Notes: a model not told the origin generated them from the letters alone. 64,000 bases of DNA from Xiphydria camelus (GCA_963678675.1 OY783201.1:13963712-14027711), one strand, 5' to 3'. Positions 1 to 9,708 are shown, numbered from the stretch's first letter. Program-made: numbers and translations.

Positions 1-235
1 AGACTCCCAGCATAGCTCGGTCGTTCGCAAGGGCCTCTTCGGTGTCCCGGAGCTCCCGAGGCGGTTTCTCGCGAGGGTCGCTCGTCTGGTGTCTCTCTGC
101 TGGCCTTTGCGGTCTTTCGTCAACCGACGCTATGTAGCGGCGGCCATGATGGCGTTCGTGCCACGAGGGAACTCGATACGGCAGACTTTGTAATCGTCGA
201 ATACTGCCTAAACGCCGGCCTCGCCGCACTTCCAT
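1..235 (-). pseudogene. 5' exon-like segment linked to captured PKD fragment (partial copy cut by window edge)
   Basis: This stretch is repeated as the reverse complement at about 778-1012 and in the same orientation at 40016-40245 and 44996-45237. In the last two places it lies directly upstream (minus strand) of recognisable protein kinase D exons, so it travels with them. It can be read as an Arg-rich frame on the minus strand, but I do not recognise that peptide itself as kinase D. Together with 774-2171 it makes a head-to-head pair of copies around the terminal repeat at 236-768. The left end lies outside the window. Confidence 0.5.
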
Positions 236-768
236 TTCACTTATTCGCACTGCTCCGCGAACACCACCATGCACTTTTTATCGCACTCACTCGCGAAAAA
301 CCCGACTAAAGTTCCGAATTTCGTAGGAGCGATCCGCCACACGTCCGCACTGCTCGACCACCGAACCTTTAAATTTAATTACGAACACGTTCCCTGCGTA
401 TTAAAATGATTGAGTTAACCCCCGTACTAAAATCTTGAAATTTGCGTAAAACTATGTTGGCGTGCCGCGGGAGCTGCGTGTTCCGCAGCGAATTCATTAA
501 TTCGTTAACAATTTTGTGAAGACAGTGAATTTACCGATATTCATGGTCGGTAAATTTACGAAGTGTGCACGTCGAAAAGGCACCGTGACTGCACTGAGTG
601 TAACCACTGTGTCTTTATCCTGTGAACCACTCAGTGTGCTCACTGTGTAGCCACGGTGCTTTTAGTTTGTGTACGCCACGCGATCACGCCACGGTGAGAC
701 CACAGTGGTGCCACTACGTGGCAGCACTGCGTGCGGCTAGCGTGTAAATCCACGCTTTGCTGTCGGGG
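236..768. repeat. Terminal segment of the CCCCGAYAGC repeat family
   Basis: The segment ends in GCTGTCGGGG at 759-768 followed by TA. Near-identical copies end the same way at 41989 and 45774, and the mirror-image end starts at 31277. It holds short GTGAC / CACTGTG direct and inverted motifs and no gene. The shared terminus plus TA flank suggests a DNA transposon that duplicates TA on insertion; no transposase is visible. Confidence 0.6.
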
Positions 769-773
769 TAAGT

Positions 774-2171
774 TAAATGGAAGTGCGGCGAGGCCGGCGT
801 TTAGGCAGTATTCGACGATTACGAAGTCTGTCGTATCGAGTTCCCTCGTGGCACGAACGCCATCATGGCCGCCGCTACATAGCGTCGGTTGACGAAAGAC
901 CGTAAAGGCCGCAGCAGAGAGACACCGGACGAGCGACCCTCGCGAGAAACCGCCTCGGGAGCTCCGGGACACTGAAGAGGCCCTTGCGAACGACCGAGCT
1001 ATGCTGGGAGTCTACAGCGAAGTGACAATAAGCCAACCTGTCATCATCCCCCCCCTAACCGCATAAACACAAGGAAACACGAGGAAAGCGCACTAAGAAT
1101 CGTTTTAGGCGTGTGATATTTCCGTAGGACCTCGTTCTGTGCCATGACGACGCATCTTCCGACGAATTTCAAAATTCCAGACCATCGAGGTAATTATTCA
1201 ATCAACGTCGTATCTCGACACTTGCGATACTTTATCTTTTTTTCTTCTCCATCACTCCCTCCGTCACACTTGGTACCTCGTACGCGATAACGCAGGTGCA
1301 GCTCATCGCCGAGTAACAATATACCGCTGATGTGAATAGTTCAAAGCGCCAAACACATGAAACGACGTGGCTCCAAGATCCTGAAGGAAGGATGGATGGT
1401 GCACTTGACGAATCGCGATCCGATGGTAGGTTGACGACGTGGCGCTGATTCGGTTTCGCTTCCCCATCATTAAGACGCGCGTGTTTTCAGAGGAAGAGAC
1501 ACTACTGGCGATTGGGCACAAAGGCCATAATTCTGTTCCAAAGCGACTGCAGTTCCAAGTACTTCAAAGAGATTCCGTTGGCTGAAATTCTAGTCGTCGA
1601 CGCCGCCAGGGAACAACAACATTCTCGTGAGTACATATATCGTTAGAAATTGTCTGCGCGCGTTTAGTCGGTTTACAACGCGCGCGTTCTCTCCTTCCTA
1701 CTGGTCTTGGACCTACTGGTCCTAGCTGCAATAAACGATTCTAAACGATTCTTCCAGGCACGATGCATTGTTTCGAGTTGAGAACGGCCAACGTCGATTA
1801 CTACGTCGGAGAAGATCCCCTCTACGGAGGTGCGAGTGGTCAGCTTCCGCCCGCCGGTTCACTTGGCGAGGTCCTGGGAAACGAGTATCAGGTAGGCATT
1901 CATGCCCGTCACCTCCGGATCGGCAAGTACGTTCAGAGCTCGCGAGTGTGCGCACGGACGCGTACCGACGCTATAACCGAAAAACACGCGTCGTTTTCAC
2001 AGGTCGGCAGGAGCAGTCGACGACCGAGCCAGAGCAACGCGTAACCGACATGTCGCCCAGCTCTATCACATCTTCCTAGACGAAGTTCTTGGCTCGGGTC
2101 AATTTGGTGTCGTCTACGGCGGAGTTCATCGCAAGACCGGCCGCGCGGTGGCGATAAAGTTGATCGACAAG
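774..2171 (+). pseudogene. Captured protein kinase D (PKD) gene fragment, copy A, 5' part; interrupted by the Polinton
   Basis: Several exons of an insect protein kinase D gene lie in order with their introns. About 1310-1431 reads through NNIPLM and ILKEGWMVH at the PH-domain start and has an in-frame TGA after IPLM. About 1491-1629 continues the PH domain ([20 protein letters not shown]) between a TTTTCAG acceptor and a GTGAGT donor. About 1758-1891 encodes MHCFELRTANVDYYVGED. About 2003-2171 encodes the kinase glycine loop (GSGQFGVV) and AIKLIDK, after an in-frame stop and a frame change. The frame stops at the Polinton and resumes at 16063. In living genes PKD is a diacylglycerol-regulated Ser/Thr kinase; this copy lacks both ends and has stops, so it is a dead fragment. 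Kept introns show a DNA-level copy, not a retrocopy. Confidence 0.85.
2166..2171. repeat. Target site duplication of the Polinton, left copy
   Basis: GACAAG sits immediately left of the element end (AGTAGATAAGC...). The same six bases follow the right end at 16057-16062. In the kinase frame they form part of the Asp-Lys codons, and removing the element and one copy leaves the kinase frame continuous. Six-base duplications are typical of Polintons. Confidence 0.95.
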
Positions 2172-2964
2172 AGTAGATAAGCTATGGGGGTTCGAGCACA
2201 GTTTTCCGGACGGGTTGCCTACTTTCAGGGGCAAAATGGCGGGAAATTTGAATTTAGCGGAAGTGCGCATGCGCCGTGGCGGGAAATTTGAATTCGCGCA
2301 TCACGTGACGCAGCGGAGCTCTGTGATTGGTCGAACCCCCACTCCTCGACCCAATGGAGCTCTGTCATTGGTTGAACCCCCACTCCTCGACCCCCACCAG
2401 ATGGCGCCACTGTCGACGCTAGGTGTCGCCACCGTAGGCGGTGGCCATTTTGAATTTTACTCCGATAGAGCTCTGCCATTGGTTGAACCCCCACTCCTCG
2501 GTCTACACTATCAACGCCAGGTGGCGCCATTATCGACGCTAGGTGTCGCCACCGTAGGCGGCGACCATTTTGAATGTTCCTCCAACGGAGCTCTGTGATT
2601 GGTCGAACCCCCACTCGTCGACCCAACGGAGCTCAGCCATTGGTTGAACTCCAACTCCTCGACCCCCACCAGATGGCGCCACCGTCGGCGGCGGCCATTT
2701 TGAAGTGCTCATGCGCCGTGGCGGGGAAATTTGAATGATACTCCTCCTCGACTCCCAACATCAACGCCAGGTGGCACCACTGTCGGCGGGTAGTCAACGC
2801 CAGGTATCTTGCTACTGCGCGTCCGATGACGTCATCGTTTCTCGTGCAGGTTCCGACAGGCGCGTGCAGGTTCAGACTTGCACCGCGCTACTGCGCAGTT
2901 TCGACCGCGTCGCATTCCTGAGTGATGACGTCATAGCATCGCTACTGCGCAGTTGACCGGCCTT
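2172..2964. repeat. Left terminal inverted repeat of the Polinton
   Basis: It matches the reverse complement of 15265-16056 with only isolated differences seen (one base near 2313 and one length difference). It has two layers: an outer part with repeated GAGCTCTG...ATTGGTTGAACCCCCACTCC modules holding five ATTGG (CCAAT-box) cores at about 2325, 2366, 2475, 2596 and 2636, and an inner part with TGACGTCA palindromes at 2827-2834 and 2926-2933. GTGGCGCCA-type motifs recur between them. Confidence 0.92.
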
Positions 2965-3167
2965 GGAATGCGTGCAGGTTCAGACTTGTTCCGCGCTACT
3001 GTACAATTTCGGCCGATCTGCGCGCGTCACATTTCTGAGTGATGACGTTATAGCTTCTCGACGGGCACGAACACGTTTACCCCCACCACCACCACAACGT
3101 CTTTGCTTAAATACCGCGCATCACCGCGCTCACGTCATTAGTCACATCGTGCTCACGAAACGACAAC
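2965..3167 (+). promoter_or_regulatory. Upstream region of the polymerase gene with TATA-like box
   Basis: A third, slightly altered subterminal unit continues past the TIR (TGACGTTA at 3043-3050). TTAAATA at 3107-3113 lies about 28 bases before TCATTAGTCA at 3135, a usual TATA-to-initiator spacing, and the ATG of the polymerase frame is at 3168. This gives a short leader of about 30 bases. Confidence 0.45.
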
Positions 3168-6100
3168 ATGTCTTCCGAACAGTGCCGGAATATTGTGAAT
3201 ATCCATCGACAGGCTTTCGAGCTGATCGATCGCAAAAGAGTTGATCCCATCGAGATCACGCAATGGATCCGACGTGGGACCGAGAGTTTACGCCTACTCG
3301 GACGATTGATGCGCCGAGAGGGGACATTGGTCGCCGATAAACAACGATACCTAGCCACCATTCGCCAGGTGAAGAGTTATAATCGAAAACTCAAGAGCTT
3401 GCTCGTGAGAGGTGGACGTCTTGGTCAACGTGAACAGAGACGCGTCTCGTGGGAGGATCTCCAGTCGGCGTTCGACGGACGCATCCGCACGGGTGTGATC
3501 GTAAACCTGCGAAATCTGGATCCCACCGCCTTCCTGCAGGACGCCCAAGCCCTCTTCACACCGCGCATCAAGAACGCGCTCAAGAGGGAGAACGCCTTGA
3601 AGGTGAATGCTGTACTGGAGGGCGAGTACAACATCTTCAAGAATGACGAAGAGATCGTCGAACTGAAGACCTTCGCCACGAAGAACGTCCCAATCCTGGA
3701 GACCACCGATTTGAGACAGTGGTTCGTCGACAATGTGCGGGACCCCATTGTCCGGCAAATGGAGGAATTCCAGGAGCGAGACTCGGGTTGGACGTTGCGA
3801 GTCGTCATCAACTTGACTGTAAACGTGAACCGGTACAACCCGATGAGAGGCAGCTCCTACCTGGAACTTCCCGGGTTTATCAAGAGGAAGGAGGCCTGTG
3901 TTAACGTGAAAAATACTGACAACCAGTGTTTCAAGTGGGCGCTCCTTTCTGCACTGCATCCCGTTGATCGTAATCCCAACCGCGTGTCAGTGTACAAGCC
4001 GTACGAAAACGAGTTGAACTTTGCGGGCATAGACTTCCCAGTGACGCCGAGAGAGGTCCCGAAGTTTGAGAAGCAGAATGAGCTCTCAATCAACATCTAC
4101 GTTCTGCTGAAGTGCAAAGAAAAATTTTCGGTCGCACCCATCCACGTCACCTCGCACAAGAAGACCAAACATGTGAATCTCCTCATGATTCAAGATCGAT
4201 ACGTCGACGAGGATGAGGAGGAGGAGGTGGAGGCGGCGAACGAGGATGACGACACTCCCATCATTTACCACTATGTGTGAATAAAGGACCTCTCTCGGCT
4301 GGTCAGCGCACAACTTTCAAGAACAAAGGTGAAGAAGTACATCTGTGATCGCTGCCTACATTACTTCCTGAGTACTGAAAAGCTGGAAGCCCACGAAGTC
4401 GACTGTGTCCAGGTGAATCGGTGTAAGGTCAAGATGCCTGCACCGATGCACAGCACCTTGAAGTTCAAGAACTTCAACTTCAAGGAAAGGGTGCCGTTTG
4501 TCGTCTACGCAGACTTCGAGTGTCTCCTGAAGAACGTCGACCTGCAGCAGACGAGCAAGACGAGAGTTTGTCAAGTGCACGAACCGTTCAGCGTGGGCTA
4601 CTACGTGAGGTGTAGCTACGACGACACGCTGTCGCACTACAACAGCTTTCGCGGCCCGAAACCTGCTGAATGGTTCGCGCGCAAACTTTCTGAACTGCTC
4701 GAGCAGGTTGAAGGAGTCCTCAAGAACACCGTACCCATGGAACCGCTCACGGAGGAACAGGAGAGGGCTTTCCACAGCGCCGAGAAGTGTCACATTTGCG
4801 GGGAGTCGCTGCTGGATATGAAGAGAGTTCGGGACCACTGCCATCTCACCGGCAGATACAGGGGTGCAGCGCACCAGGACTGTAACCTGAATTATCAAGA
4901 TTCGCGCACCATTCCCGTAGTCTTCCACAATCTCAGCGGCTACGACAGCCACCTCTTCATCAAGGAGATATCTACCTGCTTCGACGGCCGGATCGACCTC
5001 CTGCCCTTGAACATGGAGCGATACGTCTCGTTCACGAAACATCTAAAGGGCAGCGACATCGCTCTTCGGTTCATCGACTCCTTCCGCTTCATGGCATCGT
5101 CGCTGGAGAAGTTGGCATCTTACCTCGCAGAGGCGCCGATCACCAAGAGCCAGTTTCCACAGATCCGAGCTGAGCAGTTTGCATTGCTGAGGCGGAAAGG
5201 GGTCTTTCCCTACGAGTTCCTCGACGCGTGGGACAAACTGGATGCGACGGAGTTGCCGACTAAGCAGCAATTTCACAGCCGTCTCAACGGCTGCGACATT
5301 TCCGACGAGAACTACGAACACGCCTAGAAGGTCTGGCGAGAATTCAACGTGAAAACTTTGGGCGAGTACGCGGACCTCTACCTCAAGACCGACGTCCTGC
5401 TGCTGGCCGACATTTTCGAGAACTTTCACGACAACTGCATCGAAGCGTACGGTTTGGATCCAGCCCATTACTACACCACACCCGGCCTCACGTGGGACGC
5501 CATGTTGAAGTACACCGCAATCGAGCTGCAACTGCTCACCGATATCGACATGCTCATGTTCGTCGAACGGGGCATCCGAGGCGGTGTCAGTCAGTGCAGC
5601 AACCGTTACGCCCGAGCCAACAACGCGTACATGAGGGACTACAATCCCGAAGAGGAGACGAAGGACCTCATGTACTTCGATGTGAACAACTTGTACGGCT
5701 GGGCGATGACGCAACATCTCCCGTACGGTGGCTTCGAGTGGGTGGAGAACCTCGCCGGTGACTTCCAGTGGAATGTGTCCGATGACTCGCCCATCGGATA
5801 CATACTTGAGGTGGACTTGGACTATCCGGAAGCCATCCACGACGCCCACCGAGACCTACCGCTGTGTCCCGAGCAGATGAAGCCACCGGGCTCGAAGGAG
5901 TCCAAGCTTCTAACGACGTTGTACTCGAAATCGCGTTACGTCATCCACTACCGCAACCTCAGGCAAGCTCTTGAGCACGGTCTACGGCTCACCAACATCC
6001 ACAGAGCCCTTAAATTCGACCAGTCACCGTGGCTCAAGAGCTACATAGACTTGAACAGCGGTATGAGGAAACGAGCCCGCAATGAGTTTGAGAAGAACTT

Positions 6101-6914
6101 GTTCAAACTCATGAACAACGCGGTGTTCGGTAAGACGATGGAGAACGTGCGCAAACGTGTTGACGTCAAACTCGTAACCAAGTGGAAGGGCAGATACGGT
6201 GCCGAAGCACTCGTCGCCAAGCCCAACTTCCACAACCGAGTCGTTTTCGCAGAAAACCTCGTAGCCGTGCAACTCAGCAAGATCGAGGTTTTGCTGAATA
6301 AGCCGATCTACGTGGGGTTCTGCGTACTCGACTTGTCGAAAACTTGTGTTTACGAGTTTCACTACGACTTCATGATGCCGACCTTCGAGAGCAATTGCAA
6401 GTTGCTCTACACTGACACCGATAGCCTCATCTACGAAGTGCGAGGCAGGGACATCTACGACGTGATGAAGCGTTACATTGAGCGCTTCGACACGTCCGAC
6501 TACCCCGCCGAGAACGCCTTCGAGATGCCGCTGGCGAACAAGAAGGTGGTCGGCCTCATGAAGGACGAGTGCAACGGCCAGATCATGACGGAATTCGTCG
6601 GACTCCGCAGTAAAATGTACAGCGTGCGGGTCAACGGCGAGGACCGCATGAAGAAGGCCAAGGGCGTCAAGACGTCGGTGCTCGCGAGAACCATAGATTT
6701 CGAGGACTACGTCGCCTGCTTGAGACAAAATACCACACAATATCGCTCGTAGTACCTCTTTCGATCGAGGCTACACGAAGTGCAGACTGTGCAGCAGACG
6801 AAACTCGCGCTAAGTCCGCACGACGATAAGAGGTGCCTCCAGCCCGACACCACGGACACTCTACCCTGGGGCCACTGCAGAATAACTGATGTAAATATGG
6901 ATGTGGACGTGTAA
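3168..6914 (+). pseudogene. polB: Protein-primed DNA polymerase B (Polinton pPolB) with three in-frame stops
   Basis: Family B DNA polymerase that replicates the element using a protein primer. One frame runs about 1248 codons without a frameshift but is cut by TGA at 4278, TAG at 5325 and TAG at 6750. Landmarks in codons from 3168: an N-terminal part ending in an acidic patch (~345-362); a C2H2-like finger CDRC...H...C (~393-413); exonuclease motif I as YADFECLL (~447-454); an HNH-like cysteine cluster CHIC...DHCHLTGRYRG...C (541-572); NLSGYDSHLF in the exonuclease domain; DVNNLYGWAM (from 838); the template/dNTP-binding LMNNAVFGKTMEN (~980-992); and the catalytic YTDTDSL (~1081). All catalytic motifs are present. 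Conserved sequence continues on the far side of every stop, so the stops split one gene. Each differs from a sense codon by a single transition, which fits recent inactivation; read-through is possible but less likely. The final stop is the TAA at 6912. Confidence 0.93.
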
Positions 6915-7062
6915 ATATAGGTGTGTGTATGGAATGGGGTTACGACTGTAAATATAGGTAGGTAGGATTACAAATGTAAATATAGGCGTGTGTGTGTGTG
7001 TGATAGGATTACAAATGTAAATATAGATGTGCGTGCGTGTGTGGATATAAATATAGGTGTGG
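6887..7062 (+). repeat. TGTAAATATAG minisatellite after the polymerase frame (Pumilio-site-like array)
   Basis: The string TGTAAATA occurs at 6890-6897, 6910-6917, 6947-6954, 6975-6982 and 7016-7023, with a degenerate TATAAATA near 7047. GTGTGT and GGATTACAAA spacers separate the copies. In RNA this is UGUAAAUA, which fits the Pumilio/PUF consensus UGUANAUA, and the array sits in the expected 3' untranslated part of the polymerase transcript. It may be only a simple tandem repeat. Confidence 0.6.
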
Positions 7063-7245
7063 ATATACTTAAGTAAAACTAAGCGGCATTACGAGAGAGA
7101 GCTCTCAAGTACCGCAGCACTAAAGACTTCCAATCGATTGCTCTGCTCCATCCGAAGATTCTCCTCGTATTTGCTAGGAGAGTGACGCGTGTCGCCTTTC
7201 ACCCCTATAAATGAATATAAACGTGGATTTGGAGGAATAAACGAA

Positions 7246-8163
7246 TCATTTATTTGTCCAACTGTTGTGCGAATCATTGAAACCCAACCACTTTACAAAT
7301 AGTCTATTTCCGCGTCTCTTGAGCACCCGCTCCACGAGGTAGATGTCGGGATGTTTGACCGCGGCGAGTTCTTCCTCGTAGAAAGCACCCTCGATGGGTT
7401 GATCCTGGTAATCCTTCAACCGGTACGTGACTGGATCGGTGCTCTTTACCCCAGCGACGGTGAATATCTCCGTTGTCCAGTTGGGTGTGTAACCCTTCTC
7501 GAAGACGTGCTTGTACTTGCTGACACGTACTTTGTCACCGAATCGGAACTTTGGCTTCTTCCGCGTTCTCGCATTATGATTCTTGTACACGCGTTGCAAC
7601 AGCTCTTGGGCGTTTCGAGCGGTGACCTCGCGCGGTTTCATCCCGATGGTTCGATGTTTGCTGTCGTTGTAGGCGGACACCAAGTCGGGTAAAATATCTG
7701 TCCACTTGTAATTTCCGCGTAGACTGAATTGCATCCACATCTTGCTCTTCAGGGTGCGATTGAAACGCTCACAGATGGACGCTTTCAGGTTGCTGAAGGT
7801 CGAATACAGGTTGATGCCGTGTCGCTGCATGAGAGCCTCAAACTTGGTGTTGTAGAATTCCTTGCCAGAGTCGACTTGCAGGTTCTTCGGTGTACGGCCT
7901 TGCTCGAGAACAGTTTTCATAGCGGCCGTAACGTCATTGGCATTCTTGCTCTTGGTTGGCACGGCCCAGGCAAATTTCGAAAATACATCGATAACCGTCA
8001 GCAGGAAGTGATATCCTCCGTTAGCTCTCGCGTAAGCCGACATGTCGACGAGATCCGCTTGCCAAGTCTCGTCCAGGCCGCGAACGTCAACTCGCCGACG
8101 TGGAAAATTTCTTCGTGCAGGCTTGTGAAGTTCCGTCACCACAGCTAACTTCTCTTCGTCCAT
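7246..8163 (-). CDS. int: Polinton integrase (retroviral-type DDE) with C-terminal chromodomain
   Basis: A 305-residue integrase that would join the linear element to chromosomal DNA and make the 6-bp duplication. The catalytic core has acidic residues at D37 (WQADLVDM), D98 (QVDSGKEFY) and E132 (CERFNRTLK). A basic SH3-like region follows (FGDKVRVSKYKHVFEKGY, then WTTEIFTV). Residues ~272-305 form a chromodomain (YLVERVLKRRGNRLFVKWLGF, ending NSWTNK), a module that can steer insertion to marked chromatin. No HHCC zinc-binding N-terminus is visible before HKPARRNFPRRR. The ATG at 8163 lies inside the end of the upstream frame (19-bp overlap). The frame is open, so integration could in principle be supplied in trans. 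Confidence 0.93.
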   Translation of the reverse strand: MDEEKLAVVTELHKPARRNFPRRRVDVRGLDETWQADLVDMSAYARANGGYHFLLTVIDVFSKFAWAVPTKSKNANDVTAAMKTVLEQGRTPKNLQVDSGKEFYNTKFEALMQRHGINLYSTFSNLKASICERFNRTLKSKMWMQFSLRGNYKWTDILPDLVSAYNDSKHRTIGMKPREVTARNAQELLQRVYKNHNARTRKKPKFRFGDKVRVSKYKHVFEKGYTPNWTTEIFTVAGVKSTDPVTYRLKDYQDQPIEGAFYEEELAAVKHPDIYLVERVLKRRGNRLFVKWLGFNDSHNSWTNK

Positions 8164-8561
8164 CGGTCCTCCAGTGCTTTCAATCTGGCGTCCAACTGGT
8201 TAATGAGTTCGGAACTGCGCAACGTCAACTCTTCAAAGCTCACGTTGTCCACACGTTGTTTCTTCAAATTCTCCCGAAAGTTGGAATCGAGAACTTGAAC
8301 GATTGCATTGACACTATCGATTTCGCTTCGCATGGCCGTTGTGATCTGGTATATGGTACGAATTTCCTGTCGTATCAGACTCTGCATGACGCTCAATGTA
8401 ACTGCATCATGCTGCTGTGTGGGATGGGCGACATTGCACAGTCTCTTGTTCTCCACGTCGTACTGCCCATCGGTAGTAAATTTGAATCCCGCACCAGCAG
8501 GTCCCGGGGGACCGCGTCCACTCCTGCTGTTCAACTGTCTTCCGAACACGTCAATGCTCAT
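8145..8561 (-). CDS. Small fibre-like coiled-coil protein with collagen-like start
   Basis: The start chosen is the ATG at 8559-8561 (MSIDVFGRQL); the frame is open further up to 8618. The 138-residue product has a basic Gly-rich segment with GPPGPAGAG, then the motif TTDGQYDVENKRLCNVAHP followed by a D-A-V element. That motif resembles the short repeat of phage and viral fibre proteins (N-x-D-x-x-x-x-x-I-x-N-x-x-x-P-x-x-x-x-D-A-V). The rest is a long heptad-like helix ending LDARLKALEDRW. A role as a trimeric surface fibre on the particle is inferred. It overlaps the integrase by 19 bases and lies in the minus-strand block with the ATPase. Confidence 0.6.
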   Translation of the reverse strand: MSIDVFGRQLNSRSGRGPPGPAGAGFKFTTDGQYDVENKRLCNVAHPTQQHDAVTLSVMQSLIRQEIRTIYQITTAMRSEIDSVNAIVQVLDSNFRENLKKQRVDNVSFEELTLRSSELINQLDARLKALEDRWTKRS

Positions 8562-8595
8562 GATGGTACTAATGAAGGAACATCGCGCCACACCG

Positions 8596-9708
8596 CTAAT
8601 AAATGATGTCGGCTTCACGCAATTCCTCGATGATGGATATGATCTCGTTGGAGTGACCAGAGTTACCGGCAGCCTGAGAAGCTAGCAGCAGACGAAGGCG
8701 ATCCACGAGTTCGTTGGGATCATCCCAGTACGTGTAATCCACACGTTTGCCACTCTCGGCGACCATGTATCGTGGCAGTCCCGCTCCTCCGCGTTTCAGT
8801 GACACAGCGTGGTAGCCGATAGCTCTCGCGATAATGTTCTTGAACTTGAGACTCTTGCTATCGCGTATCAGTCCACTCTCGGTGTAATGCTTTCTATGCG
8901 CATTCGTTGCGAGGATAATTTTTCCATAGTTGTTCAGATCAGACTGACTCACGAGGGTCTCGTCGGGCATCTTCTTGAGCAGTAGCTCCATCAGTCCTCT
9001 GGTGCTCGGATAAATTACGTCACCCACGCGAATGAAGTTACGTTCGAAGGTTATCGGCGAATTGCCAATCATCAATCTCTCTCCGGGGAGTTCGCGTACA
9101 CCATAAGTCGTATCCAAATCTTTCTTCTGCAGCTCCCTCAAGTACTCCCGCGCCAAGTCTTCCTCTTCACCGATGAGTGTCTTGTCTCCTCCGTCACCCT
9201 CCTCCTCCTCCTCCTCCTCCTCCTCCTCCTCCTCCTCCTCCTCCTCCTCCTCCTCCTCCTCCTCCTCCTCCTCCTCCTCCTCCTCCTCCTCCTCCTCCTC
9301 CTCCTCCTCCTCCTCCTCCTCCTCCTCCTCCTCCTCCTCCTCCTCCTCCTCCTCCTCCTCCTCCTCCTCCTCCTCCTCCTCCTCCTCCTCCTCCTCCTCC
9401 TCCTCCTCCTCCTCCTCCTCCTCCTCCTCCTCCATCTGCGGTTCCTCCTTCTCCAGCTTCAGTTCAGTCTTGAAGGATGCATCGTCTTCCTCCTTCTCTC
9501 GCTTCAGCTCGGTCTTGATGGATCCCACAGGTCGAGACGTATCGACCAATTTCCGCAGGGGAGTCACCACAGGTTTGAAGACTTCACTCATCGCGCGTTC
9601 GGTGCTCTCTCTGCCCAGTTTTATCGCTCGATGCTTTCGTCGAATCGCATCGCTGGCTTTCGCGATTTGACGCAAAACGTCCTTCTCCTTGCGTATCTCG
9701 CTCTGCAT
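8596..9708 (-). CDS. DUF8207-type Polinton protein with a 78-residue glutamate run
   Basis: A 370-residue protein with three parts. Residues 1-~90 are a basic and acidic coiled-coil-like region (IRKEKDVLRQIAKASDAIRR). Next come about 78 consecutive Glu encoded by a GAG microsatellite. The conserved C-terminal domain includes YGVRELPGERLMIGNS, YPSTRGLMELLLKK and GKRVDYTYWDDPNELVDRL. I associate that last domain, found in many insect Polintons, with DUF8207; its function is unknown to me. It lies between the ATPase (46 bp upstream) and the fibre-like gene, all on the minus strand, so a part in particle assembly is plausible. The Glu run is probably a slippage expansion of an existing acidic linker. 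Confidence 0.8.
   Translation of the reverse strand: MQSEIRKEKDVLRQIAKASDAIRRKHRAIKLGRESTERAMSEVFKPVVTPLRKLVDTSRPVGSIKTELKREKEEDDASFKTELKLEKEEPQMEEEEEEEEEEEEEEEEEEEEEEEEEEEEEEEEEEEEEEEEEEEEEEEEEEEEEEEEEEEEEEEEEEEEEEEEEEEEEEGDGGDKTLIGEEEDLAREYLRELQKKDLDTTYGVRELPGERLMIGNSPITFERNFIRVGDVIYPSTRGLMELLLKKMPDETLVSQSDLNNYGKIILATNAHRKHYTESGLIRDSKSLKFKNIIARAIGYHAVSLKRGGAGLPRYMVAESGKRVDYTYWDDPNELVDRLRLLLASQAAGNSGHSNEIISIIEELREADIIY
9198..9433. repeat. (CCT/AGG)n trinucleotide microsatellite inside a coding frame
   Basis: About 78 uninterrupted copies of CCT on the plus strand (GAG on the minus strand). The perfect repeat shows recent expansion. It keeps the minus-strand frame open because every unit is a Glu codon. 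Confidence 0.95.

Noticed and set aside
4356..6740. Long antisense frames inside the polymerase (4356-5042, 5043-5849, 6024-6740)
   Set aside because: They show no known motifs and overlap catalytic polymerase motifs; codon bias of the sense gene explains the lack of stops.
4278..6752. Alternative genetic code or selenocysteine at the polymerase stops
   Set aside because: Stops of two kinds (TGA and TAG) occur, other element genes use ordinary stops, and no recoding element is visible; mutation is simpler.
9173..9670. Plus-strand poly-Ser and poly-Pro frames over the CCT run
   Set aside because: They are shadows of the trinucleotide repeat; the minus-strand frame has conserved domains on both sides.
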